From contig JAGLTR010000015.1 in the NCBI GenBank assembly GCA_023135155.1, forward strand, positions 1 to 41,514: DNA of 41,514 nucleotides, given 5' to 3'. The DNA comes from Gammaproteobacteria bacterium (lineage in GTDB: Bacteria > Pseudomonadota > Gammaproteobacteria > UBA9339). This document shows positions 34,362-41,514 of this stretch, piece by piece. How positions within the stretch are numbered: the first letter of the stretch is position 1; the number at the start of each line of letters is the position of its first letter. The notes below the pieces were generated by a model that had not been told where the DNA came from, did not search any database, and saw only the letters and a list, made by a program, of their open reading frames with translations. The translations under genes were made by a program, and so were the position numbers.

Positions 34362-35489
34362 TTATGCTTTTTGTGTTAATTTATCGGAATCGTCTTCAAT
34401 TTCGTGGGCTGCGAGAAGTTCGCGAGCACGTCTTTTCTCGGCTACAGTCATAAAGCCAATAGCAACGATAATGAAGAAAAGTGATAGCCAGTCCTGTAAT
34501 TCTGGGAATTTTCCAGCAAGGAACATCCAAGAAATTATAGTTGCCGCGGTTCCTGCAAGTAGCGAAGTTAAGCGGTTTACTAGTCCTGCGAAAGTTGCGG
34601 TTCGGCCTTTAAACATGAAGATAAAGACGGAGAAGAACGAAACCAAACCAAATGCGGTACCAGCTAATATTGCCCAGCCACCAGAAGGGATGCTAAAGGT
34701 AACAGCTGAACGATAATGCTCTAATAGCGCAATACCACCACCCCAATTAATTGGCCAATAAAATAGTGCAAATGCAGCAATTAAAATAAATGTAGTTGCT
34801 GATATTTGTTCGATAGCAAAATATCCGCGGTTGTCACCTTTAATACCTTTGGGTCGTGTGTTTTTAAAGTAGTTCATGATGTATATACGTAGAGCATAGG
34901 CGGCTATGTAGCTGCATAAAATCGACATGGCAGCAGGGTGAGTGAAGAAATCAAAGTCACCTGATTGTTGCGTAAATACACTCCAGAACAATTTTACACT
35001 GATAGCTAATAAGGCAAAGAATACACCGTAGTTTTCTTCCTTATAGACCTTTTTATGTAAAATGCCTTGGCGAATTTGAATGCTATCTACGATACGACTT
35101 ATAACAATTACACTGCCACGCATAATTACCATTGCGACCATTACTGATACGCCTTTAATTGAATACATTAAAGTTGTGAAAGTAATAATAATCGCGGTAC
35201 AAAAACCCGATGGGATAATGTAGAAAAATTCGCCTGGAACAGTGAATGGTCCAATTTTTTTCGGTAGAGCGGTTTTAAATTTATACCACTTCCTGATGAT
35301 AACAACAGCTAATGCGACACTGACGCCACCGATAGTGCTATAAACTAAATATTCGATCGGCACCATCATTGGGCCGCCAGGATAGCTTTGGAAATATTTT
35401 ACTGTTACACCAGTGATTACATAAAAGAAGAAATAGGCAAAGCAGAGTTGGATTAAGCGACCCGTACTGCCTTCAGAAGTTTTCCACAT
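34362..35489 (-). CDS. Ten-helix membrane protein, transporter-like
   Basis: The 375-residue product has about ten hydrophobic helices in two groups of five, the pattern of drug/metabolite (EamA-type) transporters. Hydrophobic segments are near residues 12-30, 42-65, 88-108, 112-133, 153-172, 188-206, 230-250, 268-292, 305-328 and 335-352. The C-terminal tail is charged and cytosolic. I see no motif that fixes a substrate, and family membership is tentative. It is the first gene of a two-gene operon with the P-loop protein. A promoter and a TGGAG ribosome binding site precede it. Confidence 0.75.
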   Translation of the reverse strand: MWKTSEGSTGRLIQLCFAYFFFYVITGVTVKYFQSYPGGPMMVPIEYLVYSTIGGVSVALAVVIIRKWYKFKTALPKKIGPFTVPGEFFYIIPSGFCTAIIITFTTLMYSIKGVSVMVAMVIMRGSVIVISRIVDSIQIRQGILHKKVYKEENYGVFFALLAISVKLFWSVFTQQSGDFDFFTHPAAMSILCSYIAAYALRIYIMNYFKNTRPKGIKGDNRGYFAIEQISATTFILIAAFALFYWPINWGGGIALLEHYRSAVTFSIPSGGWAILAGTAFGLVSFFSVFIFMFKGRTATFAGLVNRLTSLLAGTAATIISWMFLAGKFPELQDWLSLFFIIVAIGFMTVAEKRRARELLAAHEIEDDSDKLTQKA

Positions 35490-35521
35490 ATCAGACTCCA
35501 GGATGGGTTGAAAGTGGGGCT

Positions 35522-35550
35522 ATCATATAAGACTAGAGGTTATGGTGCAA
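35522..35550 (-). promoter_or_regulatory. sigma70 promoter of the transporter/P-loop operon
   Basis: On the minus strand TTGCAC (35550-35545), a 17-bp spacer and TATGAT (35527-35522) are followed by a leader of about 25 nt containing TGGAG. From 35551 to 35689 I see only AT-rich sequence with no gene. Confidence 0.7.
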
Positions 35551-35689
35551 CAGCCCCAGTCTGCAAAGATGATTCGTGTTGAATTTTATGCGATTTTAAT
35601 AGGATTTTTTCGATCAAAATGGGATTATAAAATAGTTTTTTATTTCAATAGGTTCGAGATGTTTTTGCACGGAATCATTAGATTCTAAC

Positions 35690-36244
35690 CTAGGCGTCGG
35701 TAATGATTTGATCAAGCTGAATGTCCCAACTGTTCGGTTCGATTTTGACTAAGCGCTGTAGTTCGTAGGCGATACCAACTAATGAGGGGATATGCGTTGT
35801 GCGTCTAAAAGAAAAAGTTCGGTCGTAGTAGCCACCACCTTTGCCAATGCGATTGTTATCGGAATCAAATGCAACGAGCGGCATGATTACTAGGTCAAGT
35901 TTCTCGGGTTCGATGTGCTGCCTTGCTTTGTTTGCTGGTTCAGGGATCTGGTATTTGTTTAAAACAAGTTGGTCATTTTGTTCATAGCAGATGAAGGCTA
36001 GGGGAGCGGTTGTATCTGTTGTAATTAATGGTACGTAGCAGTTTTTATGTGCACGCCAAATTTCTTCTATAATGAGGCGTGTTTCTACCTCGCCATTGAT
36101 TGCGATATATATTGCTATCTCATTGCTTTCTTTGAAAATCTTCGAGGTGATTAATTTTTGAGTGATTATTTGTGCGGCGTGGATACGTATTTTTTCAGAG
36201 AGTTTCTTGCGTTCCAAGCAAATTTTTTTACGTAGTTTGTCCAT
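35690..36244 (-). CDS. fau: 5-formyltetrahydrofolate cyclo-ligase
   Basis: This enzyme converts 5-formyl-THF to 5,10-methenyl-THF with ATP. The family motif RIGKGGGYYDRTF is present near residue 130, with LVIMPLVAFDSDNNR before it and a basic N-terminal helix. Length is 184 residues, normal. It lies about 25 bp after the 3' end of the 6S RNA gene on the same strand. In E. coli ssrS and the 5-FCL gene (ygfA) are co-transcribed, and the same is likely here. Confidence 0.93.
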   Translation of the reverse strand: MDKLRKKICLERKKLSEKIRIHAAQIITQKLITSKIFKESNEIAIYIAINGEVETRLIIEEIWRAHKNCYVPLITTDTTAPLAFICYEQNDQLVLNKYQIPEPANKARQHIEPEKLDLVIMPLVAFDSDNNRIGKGGGYYDRTFSFRRTTHIPSLVGIAYELQRLVKIEPNSWDIQLDQIITDA

Positions 36245-36267
36245 TTGTAGATGCTCATCTGTGTGCT

Positions 36268-36461
36268 AAAAAAAGCTCCGCGATACCGTTGTAGGTTTGC
36301 GTTCTGAACCCTACGGTTCAGGTGGGGATCAAGATTAGCAATTCAGGCTCTCGGTTTGAGCTAAGCTCATTCCGCTATGCACAACATTGCTAAGGCGCTT
36401 AAACCCCGTGCAAAAGCTTATAGGTTCAAGAACTATTTCTACTGACGCATATCGCAGAGAT
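36268..36461 (-). ncRNA. ssrS: 6S RNA
   Basis: 6S RNA binds sigma70 RNA polymerase and mimics an open promoter. The call rests on position (between zapA and 5-FCL, the normal gammaproteobacterial site) and sequence. The 5' end, CTCTGCGATA (36459-36450), pairs with the 3' TATCGCGGAG (36284-36275) with one G-U pair, forming the closing stem. A second stem pairs TGAACC and GGTTCA near the 3' end, as in the E. coli RNA. The total is about 190 nt, ending in a run of seven T. Exact ends are predicted, not measured. Confidence 0.85.
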
Positions 36462-36465
36462 CCTT

Positions 36466-36493
36466 AGTATAGCTGGAATATTTATTGGGGCAA
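36466..36493 (-). promoter_or_regulatory. Promoter of 6S RNA
   Basis: On the minus strand TTGCCC (36493-36488), a 16-bp spacer and TATACT (36471-36466) place the start at about 36459-36461, matching the 5' end of the closing stem. Confidence 0.7.
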
Positions 36494-36516
36494 GAGCTGT
36501 TGCTCAGAAAAAGATC

Positions 36517-36602
36517 AGTCATTCTGCGGCTTGACCGGAGAATCCATTAAAATAGGGTGAGTTGATATTATCTGGATTCCGCGGTCAAGCCGCAGAATGA
36601 CT
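36517..36602. repeat. REP-like long inverted repeat
   Basis: AGTCATTCTGCGGCTTGACC (36517-36536) is perfectly repeated in inverse at 36583-36602. The pairing continues inward for about 12 more bases with two mismatches, leaving a loop of about 22 bases. The core GCGGCTTGACCG is shared with the palindrome inside the MITE-like element at 7840-7868. It lies between zapA and the 6S RNA gene. Confidence 0.75.
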
Positions 36603-36643
36603 GGCTATTTATAGATTGAGAAAGAGTTAAAGGCGTGAGACAA

Positions 36644-36674
36644 AAAAAATCCCAGAGAGTTTCTGGGATTTTTT
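36644..36674. terminator. Bidirectional terminator after zapA
   Basis: TCCCAGA (36650-36656) and TCTGGGA (36662-36668) pair around a 5-base loop, flanked by A and T runs on both sides. It ends zapA transcription before the 6S RNA promoter. Confidence 0.85.
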
Positions 36675-36689
36675 AAAATGAATTTGGTT

Positions 36690-36992
36690 CTAGCCTTCAG
36701 CAGCTAAAGCGGCCTCGATGTCTTCTTGCAGGCCAAGAATTTGTGTGCTCATAGTATCCATGTAAGATTGGTTATGTTTGCGTTGTGACATGAGTTCGTG
36801 GGTAATATTCAAAGCGGTAATCACCATTAAGCTATCAAGATTGAGTACTTTATCGCTTGTGCGCATATCGCGAATCTTGCCATCAAGATACTTCGCAGCC
36901 TTATGCAGTTCATGCACCTTGTCAGCAGGGCATTTAACGTTAAAGTCACGCTCCATGATTCGAACAGTAACGTTGTTCTTGTCTGTGCTCAT
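36690..36992 (-). CDS. zapA: Cell division protein ZapA
   Basis: ZapA bundles FtsZ protofilaments at the Z ring. The 100-residue protein has the N-terminal globular part with VTVRIMERDFNVKCPADKVHELHKAAKYLDGKIRDMR, then NLDSLMVITALNITHELM and a C-terminal coiled-coil helix, the order typical of the family. Its ATG overlaps the stop of the small coiled-coil gene upstream by 4 bp, so the two are coupled. Confidence 0.93.
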   Translation of the reverse strand: MSTDKNNVTVRIMERDFNVKCPADKVHELHKAAKYLDGKIRDMRTSDKVLNLDSLMVITALNITHELMSQRKHNQSYMDTMSTQILGLQEDIEAALAAEG

Positions 36993-37192
36993 GATAATTC
37001 TTCCTTAATTTGTGAAATGTAGTTCCGTAACTTTTTAGAAATCGTTTCTTTCTGATGTGACAGGGAGGCGCGTTCTTGGATCGCTCTTGCCAACTTATTA
37101 CGCAATGCTCTGTTCTCACGAGCTAATTGCGAACGGTTATGCATTAAATGTTCTATTTTGAGCTTTAGATTAGTTAGATGTGCTTCACTCAT
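36989..37192 (-). CDS. Small coiled-coil protein, TIGR02449/ZapB-like
   Basis: The 67-residue product is a single predicted coiled coil (about residues 5-60), with LKLKIEHLMHNRSQLARENRALRNKL showing heptad hydrophobics. A protein of this size and type (TIGR02449) precedes zapA in many Gammaproteobacteria. A Z-ring role like that of ZapB is suggested by the link with zapA but not shown. It is the first gene of the minus-strand zap - 6S RNA - 5-FCL series and diverges from pepP. Confidence 0.8.
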   Translation of the reverse strand: MSEAHLTNLKLKIEHLMHNRSQLARENRALRNKLARAIQERASLSHQKETISKKLRNYISQIKEELS

Positions 37193-37268
37193 TGTAAATC
37201 AATCCATATTTCCTATTTTCAAGACATTACAAACAGTGTTTAATATAATGGTTTACAACCTTGAGGTC

Positions 37269-37284
37269 AACAGTGCTAACTGTT
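37269..37284. promoter_or_regulatory. Palindrome upstream of pepP, possible operator
   Basis: AACAGT-GCTA-ACTGTT is a perfect 6+6 palindrome. The half AACAGTG also occurs at 37232-37238, next to a TATAAT at 37244-37249. Both lie in the 117-bp divergent region between the zapB-like gene and pepP. No regulator is identified. Confidence 0.3.
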
Positions 37285-37309
37285 TAAATTAACAAAGAGA
37301 GTTAATGTC

Positions 37310-38623
37310 ATGAAAATTGGAAATGAATTTGAGAAAAGACGTCGCTATTTACTTGATCAATTGGGAAATTCTTCTATTGGAGTAGTGTTTGCGGCAAAAG
37401 AAATTAAGCGTAATGGTGAAGGATATTATCCTTTTCGCCAGGATAGTGACTTCTTTTATTTAACCGGATTCACCGAAACGGACGCAATTGCGGTCTTCGC
37501 TCCTGGGCGCGAAGAGGGGGAATATATTCTCTTTAATCGTCCGCACGACCCTGAACTAGAAGTGTGGGTTGGGCCATGTGCCGGACAAGAGGGCGCAGTT
37601 CGCGATTATGGCGCCGATCAGTCTTTTGCTATTCGTGATGCTGGTAAAATTATTACAAGCATTATTTCTGGACGCGAACGTGTTTTTTATAATGCCGGTG
37701 GTCATCCAGCATTTGATCATAGAATCATGAACTGGATTAAACGCTTGGAGTCAAAAGGACGGCAGGGGGTTAATGTCCCGACAGACCTAGTGAATATCGG
37801 CAAGATTACGCACGAGATGCGTTTACGTAAAGATGAGGCGGAAATTGCGACGCTCAAGAGAGCGGCTGACATTACAGCTGCTGCGCATTTGCGAACTATG
37901 CAGCATTGTCAGGTAGGCATGCTCGAATATGAGCTTGAGGCCGAGTTAATGTATGAGTTTGTGCGTGGTGGTGGACAGGACACAGCCTTTGAAAACATAG
38001 TCGCAAGTGGCGCTAGTTCATGTGTATTGCACTACACAGAAAATAACCGGCGCATAGAAAATGGTAAGTTGGTCATGATAGATGCTGGTGTTGAATATAA
38101 CCACTATGCAGCTGATATTAGCCGTACATTTCCAGCCAATGGTAAATTTAGCGAAGAACAAAAGGCGATCTATCAGGCAGTGTTAGAGACGCAAGAAGCA
38201 GTTATAGGGATGGTGCGTCCTGGTATTGCATGGATTGATCTACAGCATGCATCTGAACGCTTGATTACCGAGAAATTAGTCGCGCTAGGGATCTTGCAAG
38301 GCAAGGTTGAGAGCTTAGTTGCAGCGGGCGCTTACAAGCCATTTTATATGCATCGCATTGGTCACTGGATTGGTTTAGATGATCACGATGTTGGTAAATA
38401 TAAAATTGGCGAGATGTGGCGCATTTTGGAACCAGGTATGACCTTAACTATTGAACCAGGAATTTATATTCGTGACGATATTCCAGGCGTTGATAAAAAA
38501 TGGCATGATATCGGTATCCGGATTGAGGACGAGGTTTTGGTGACGGAAGATGGTTATGAGGTTTTGACTGTTGGGGTCCCCAAGAGAGTTGGCGAGATTG
38601 AAGCATTAATGGCAAACAGATAA
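37310..38623 (+). CDS. pepP: Xaa-Pro aminopeptidase PepP
   Basis: Aminopeptidase P removes N-terminal residues preceding proline. It has the N-terminal AMP_N domain (FRQDSDFFYLTGFTE) and the pita-bread metallopeptidase domain. The five metal ligands can be placed in MIDAGVEYNHYAADISRTF (two Asp), HRIGHWIGLDDHD (His), LTIEPGIYI (Glu) and GIRIEDEVLVTE (Glu). Length is 437 residues, as in E. coli. AGAGAG lies before the ATG. The usual ubiH/ubiI genes do not follow. Confidence 0.95.
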   Translation: MKIGNEFEKRRRYLLDQLGNSSIGVVFAAKEIKRNGEGYYPFRQDSDFFYLTGFTETDAIAVFAPGREEGEYILFNRPHDPELEVWVGPCAGQEGAVRDYGADQSFAIRDAGKIITSIISGRERVFYNAGGHPAFDHRIMNWIKRLESKGRQGVNVPTDLVNIGKITHEMRLRKDEAEIATLKRAADITAAAHLRTMQHCQVGMLEYELEAELMYEFVRGGGQDTAFENIVASGASSCVLHYTENNRRIENGKLVMIDAGVEYNHYAADISRTFPANGKFSEEQKAIYQAVLETQEAVIGMVRPGIAWIDLQHASERLITEKLVALGILQGKVESLVAAGAYKPFYMHRIGHWIGLDDHDVGKYKIGEMWRILEPGMTLTIEPGIYIRDDIPGVDKKWHDIGIRIEDEVLVTEDGYEVLTVGVPKRVGEIEALMANR

Positions 38624-38687
38624 TAGGGTTAATGTTGCGATGAGCTGTCAGTTAGATTGGCGGTTGACCTGTTAGTTTATATCTGGG

Positions 38688-38716
38688 TTGTGCCGTCAAG
38701 ATCTCGTGGTTATACT
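38688..38716 (+). promoter_or_regulatory. sigma70 promoter of the small secreted protein gene
   Basis: TTGTGC (38688-38693), a 17-bp spacer and TATACT (38711-38716) give a predicted leader of about 29 nt with AAGGAGA as ribosome binding site. Confidence 0.65.
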
Positions 38717-38751
38717 CTAGGATCAAAATACATAAAAAAGGAGATTTAGTA

Positions 38752-39063
38752 ATGAAAAAGATTATAGTTGTAATGTTTTCTATAACCTTAGGTTTGTTTT
38801 GCTGTATCAGTTTTGCTCAAACCGAACGCAATGTGTCGCTAATTTGCAGAATGAACCCACAAACGAAAAAAATTGAGTTATTGAAGAAGGTGGTTCCAGT
38901 AGATGTCAAAATCAAACATAAAACTATGTTGCAGTGGTGTAAAACGTATTATCAGTCAAACAGTAAACCGGCGGGGGAATTCCGTGTTAGAGTTGTAGAA
39001 AAGCGGAATAACAATGGTGTTTCATGTTGGCACTGTTGTCATCGTTGTTTGACCAAAGAATAA
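38752..39063 (+). CDS. Small secreted Cys-rich protein of unknown function
   Basis: The 103-residue precursor has a clear signal peptide: MKK, a hydrophobic core at about residues 4-18, and a likely cut after SFA at residue 22. The mature protein of about 80 residues is basic and ends in a compact cluster, CWHCCHRC, with two further Cys (LICRM and MLQWCKTYY). The cluster could bind metal or form disulfides. I know no family for it. It has its own promoter and a strong Shine-Dalgarno, AAAGGAG, so it is likely expressed. A stem-loop follows. Confidence 0.7.
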   Translation: MKKIIVVMFSITLGLFCCISFAQTERNVSLICRMNPQTKKIELLKKVVPVDVKIKHKTMLQWCKTYYQSNSKPAGEFRVRVVEKRNNNGVSCWHCCHRCLTKE

Positions 39064-39072
39064 AACGTGGGG

Positions 39073-39109
39073 AGGGACTGCTGCGTAAATTCAGCTTGCA
39101 ACAGTCCCT
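39073..39109 (+). terminator. Stem-loop after the secreted protein gene
   Basis: AGGGACTGCTGC (39073-39084) and GCAACAGTCCCT (39098-39109) form a 12-bp stem with one G-U pair. The T run is short and displaced (CTTTT), so it may be a weak terminator. Confidence 0.55.
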
Positions 39110-39175
39110 GATTCGCCTTTTAACTATCCTTGCATGGGTTGGGGGTATGAGTAGGTGATCACAATTTACGATATT

Positions 39176-41377
39176 TTAATTGCGTTTTATTTCTATGATA
39201 TTGGCAAGCTGACTTATTTTCGTGGTTATTTTGCTTAATGAGTTTAAGCCATCTATTTCAATTGTGAGATGAATTGTTGCAAGGTGTTCCTGTCGGTCAA
39301 CATTCGAGGTGAGGCCAATTAAATTAAGTTTTTCGTTGGCTATCAGATTGCTGATGTCTTTTATAAGTCCGGCGCGGTCGTATGCGATTATGGCTAAATT
39401 TACCGGATATTTAGCGGCAGATTTTGTGCCCCAGTTTACTTCCACTAGTTTTTCCGCGCGAATATTTTGGGCTCGCAGTATGTTTGGACACTCTTTTTTA
39501 TGGATTGAGACGCCACGGCCTTGCGTTATGTAGCCGATGATATCGTCTCCTGGGATTGGCGAGCAGCATTTTGCGATGGTTGTAAGTAGACTGCCGATGC
39601 CTTGGATTTCGATATCGCTGGGTTTGTTGTCAGTAGTTGGTTGTACAACTTGTGGTGGCGCAGTATCTTCTTTTGCTTGACGGTCTTGCCGCTGAATTAA
39701 ATTTATAACGGCCGATAATTTTATTTCGCCAGTAGCAATCGCAGCATACATCTCTTCTGGTTTTTTATGATGTAGGCTGCTAGCGATATGGCTAATATTA
39801 ATGTTTTTTAGTCCTAAGCGTTTGAATTCTTTTTCAAGTTGCTCTTGTCCTTCGGTTATATTTTTATCGTAGTTTTGTTTTTTAAACCATTGATGAATTT
39901 TTGCTTTTGCTTTAGAGGTTTTGATAAATCCTAAGTGTGGGTTTAGCCAGTCACGACTTGGGCGACCCTGTTTTGTGGTAATTATTTCAACACGATCACC
40001 TGTGCGTAATTTATAGGTTAAATTAACAATATGGTTGTTAATTTTAGCGCCACGACAGCGATGTCCAACTTCACTATGAATATGATATGCAAAATCCAAC
40101 GGGGTGGCGCCAGTGGGGAGATCAATTACTTCGCCACTTGGTGTAAAGACATAAACTCGGTCCTCGAAGATCTTGTGAACATCGTCAAGTTTATCTTCTG
40201 TTGCTGTAACCTCTTTTTGCCAAGCCATTATTTCGCGCAGCCACGCGATCTTAGCTTCATAATCTGAGCTTTTTTGCGGGCCCTCTTTATAGATCCAATG
40301 GGCGGCAACTCCCAGTTCAGCCTTTTCATGCATCTCATAGGTGCGAATCTGAATCTCAATATTCTTATTTTCAGGACCGATGATTGCCGTATGAATAGAT
40401 TGATAACCGTTAGGTTTAGGGGCAGAGACATAGTCATCGAATTCTTGTGGAATATGTTGCCAGGTAGCATGCACTTGGCTGAGGACTTGATAGCAGTCAT
40501 CTAGTGTTGGCACTAAAACTCTGACAGCAAGTGCATCATAAACCTCACTTAAATCGACATCTTTGCGTTGCATCTTACGGTAAATACTATAGATGTGTTT
40601 AGCGCGACCATAAACATCAGGGTTTTCAATATTGGCGCTATGTAATATATCTTTTAATTTAGTAATAAAATTCGCAACATATAAGTCGCGATCAATACGA
40701 CGTTGATTTAAGCCTTTGGAAATCTCTTTGTATTTGTCGGTTTCTAAATAGCGAAAAGCTAGATCTTCCAGTTCCCATTTTATATGACCGATACCTAATC
40801 TATTAGCTAATGGTGCGTAAATAGCACTAGTTTCATTGGCTAATAACTGTTGTTTGCGCGGGTTATAGTTTTTTATGGTGCGCATAATAGCTAGATGTTC
40901 GGCTAGTTTAATTAATACAGCACGAATATCGTCAACCATCGCCAGAAACATTTTGCGAATAACATCTATTTTTGGATGTTGATGATTATGATGCGAGACA
41001 GCGGCATACAAATCTGAAATACCATCGAGTTGTTTAGTGTTCTGAATTAGTTTTTTTATTGCAGGTCCAAAGTGTTCTTCCACGTCATCCAGGCTTAGAT
41101 CTGCATGTTGTACGCAGCTGTAAATAAAGGTTGCGGTTAGGGTGTCATCATCAATATTTAGATCGGACAAAATGTTGGCTATCGTAAAGCCTTGATGTAG
41201 GCAAGAATCACCGTAGGGTGTGGCTTGTTCTTCACCAATTAATCGCGCCAGGGTGGCGGCATGCTTTATTTGTGTTAACTTTTGACGTTGGCGTTTTTCT
41301 AAAATATGTTGCAACCAAGCTTCGACATCGATTATGCCATCGCTGCTGACTAGCTGTTTGTCGATTAGGTTTACCAT
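39176..41377 (-). CDS. relA: RelA, (p)ppGpp synthetase
   Basis: RelA makes (p)ppGpp when amino acids run short on the ribosome. The 733 residues align along the whole E. coli protein as I recall it. The pseudo-hydrolase domain lacks the HD dyad (the expected place reads FIYSCVQHADL), so it should not degrade ppGpp. The synthetase domain has GRAKHIYSIYRKM and the RelA-type acidic EFDDYVSAPKPNGYQSIHT. The TGS domain (VYVFTPSGEVIDLPTGATPLDFAYHIH), the zinc-finger region with AKCCSPIPGDDIIGYIT, and a C-terminal ACT domain follow. It converges with the secreted protein gene. Confidence 0.95.
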   Translation of the reverse strand: MVNLIDKQLVSSDGIIDVEAWLQHILEKRQRQKLTQIKHAATLARLIGEEQATPYGDSCLHQGFTIANILSDLNIDDDTLTATFIYSCVQHADLSLDDVEEHFGPAIKKLIQNTKQLDGISDLYAAVSHHNHQHPKIDVIRKMFLAMVDDIRAVLIKLAEHLAIMRTIKNYNPRKQQLLANETSAIYAPLANRLGIGHIKWELEDLAFRYLETDKYKEISKGLNQRRIDRDLYVANFITKLKDILHSANIENPDVYGRAKHIYSIYRKMQRKDVDLSEVYDALAVRVLVPTLDDCYQVLSQVHATWQHIPQEFDDYVSAPKPNGYQSIHTAIIGPENKNIEIQIRTYEMHEKAELGVAAHWIYKEGPQKSSDYEAKIAWLREIMAWQKEVTATEDKLDDVHKIFEDRVYVFTPSGEVIDLPTGATPLDFAYHIHSEVGHRCRGAKINNHIVNLTYKLRTGDRVEIITTKQGRPSRDWLNPHLGFIKTSKAKAKIHQWFKKQNYDKNITEGQEQLEKEFKRLGLKNINISHIASSLHHKKPEEMYAAIATGEIKLSAVINLIQRQDRQAKEDTAPPQVVQPTTDNKPSDIEIQGIGSLLTTIAKCCSPIPGDDIIGYITQGRGVSIHKKECPNILRAQNIRAEKLVEVNWGTKSAAKYPVNLAIIAYDRAGLIKDISNLIANEKLNLIGLTSNVDRQEHLATIHLTIEIDGLNSLSKITTKISQLANIIEIKRN

Positions 41378-41426
41378 GATTGATATCGTAACGTGGATGG
41401 TAGTTGTTTTTCAATGTTGTTTGTAA

Positions 41427-41514
41427 CTATTCAGCCATTTCTCGGGGAACGGCCATTAGCACTGCATCTTCGGGCGAAAAATGAAATTTTAAATGCTCAT
41501 TTACCAATGTAAAC
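41427..41514 (-). CDS. 3' end of an unidentified gene (partial)
   Basis: On the minus strand a frame is open from the window edge to a TAG at 41429-41427, 28 codons, with the end reading SPEDAVLMAVPREMAE. It stops 49 bp before the relA start and is probably the preceding gene of the same unit. I cannot identify it; in E. coli rlmD precedes relA, but this end does not recall RlmD. The stretch is short enough to be chance. Confidence 0.35.
   Translation of the reverse strand, partial: FTLVNEHLKFHFSPEDAVLMAVPREMAE

Overview
The window is a continuous stretch of a moderately AT-rich gammaproteobacterial chromosome. Support for that: an LpxC-type outer-membrane pathway, meso-DAP-type MurE, RelA, DciA beside secA, and the zapA - 6S RNA - 5-FCL order typical of Gammaproteobacteria. 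Gene content and composition would fit the Legionellales/Coxiellaceae side of the class, but that placement is inference. There are no rRNA, tRNA, CRISPR or phage genes, and no intact insertion sequence.

Positions 1-18600 are the division and cell wall (dcw) cluster: mraZ, rsmH, ftsL, ftsI, murE, murF, mraY, murD, ftsW, murC, murB, ddlB, ftsQ, ftsA, ftsZ, lpxC. It starts from a strong sigma70-type promoter overlaid by six GTGG repeats at 10-11 bp spacing, the expected MraZ operator. Two things are unusual. murG is absent from its normal place between ftsW and murC. A minus-strand gene for a four-helix membrane protein, next to a 100-bp MITE-like element with a target duplication, interrupts the cluster between mraY and murD.

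Positions 18600-26220 hold dciA (minus), secA, a 1336-residue membrane protein of unknown function (21856-25866) and a DUF4389 gene (minus). The large protein has an N-terminal membrane anchor, two tandem copies of a ~250-residue helical unit predicted to be periplasmic, a second membrane helix, a coiled coil and a C-terminal cytosolic region carrying an R-N-x3-H motif like that of HEPN RNases. It is the best candidate here for an undescribed system.

Positions 26300-33250 hold rseP, an FKBP isomerase, a YgfX/CptA-like membrane protein, acylphosphatase, then lepA, lepB, rnc and era: envelope stress proteolysis, protein export and ribosome functions. Positions 33250-35560 hold an unrecognised two-gene minus-strand operon (10-TM transporter-like protein plus P-loop kinase-like protein). 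Positions 35690-37192 hold the minus-strand set zapB-like, zapA, 6S RNA, 5-FCL. Then come pepP, a small Cys-rich secreted protein, relA (minus) and the end of another minus-strand gene.

Two patterns run across the window. First, at least seven genes (murD, murC, dciA, secA, the 1336-aa gene, rseP, lepA) have a -10-like hexamer ending only 4-9 nt before the start codon and no Shine-Dalgarno, which predicts leaderless or nearly leaderless mRNAs. Second, several intergenic hairpins belong to a few repeat families (GTAGAGACGC hairpins, and palindromes with a GCGGCTTGACCG core), some of them acting as terminators.
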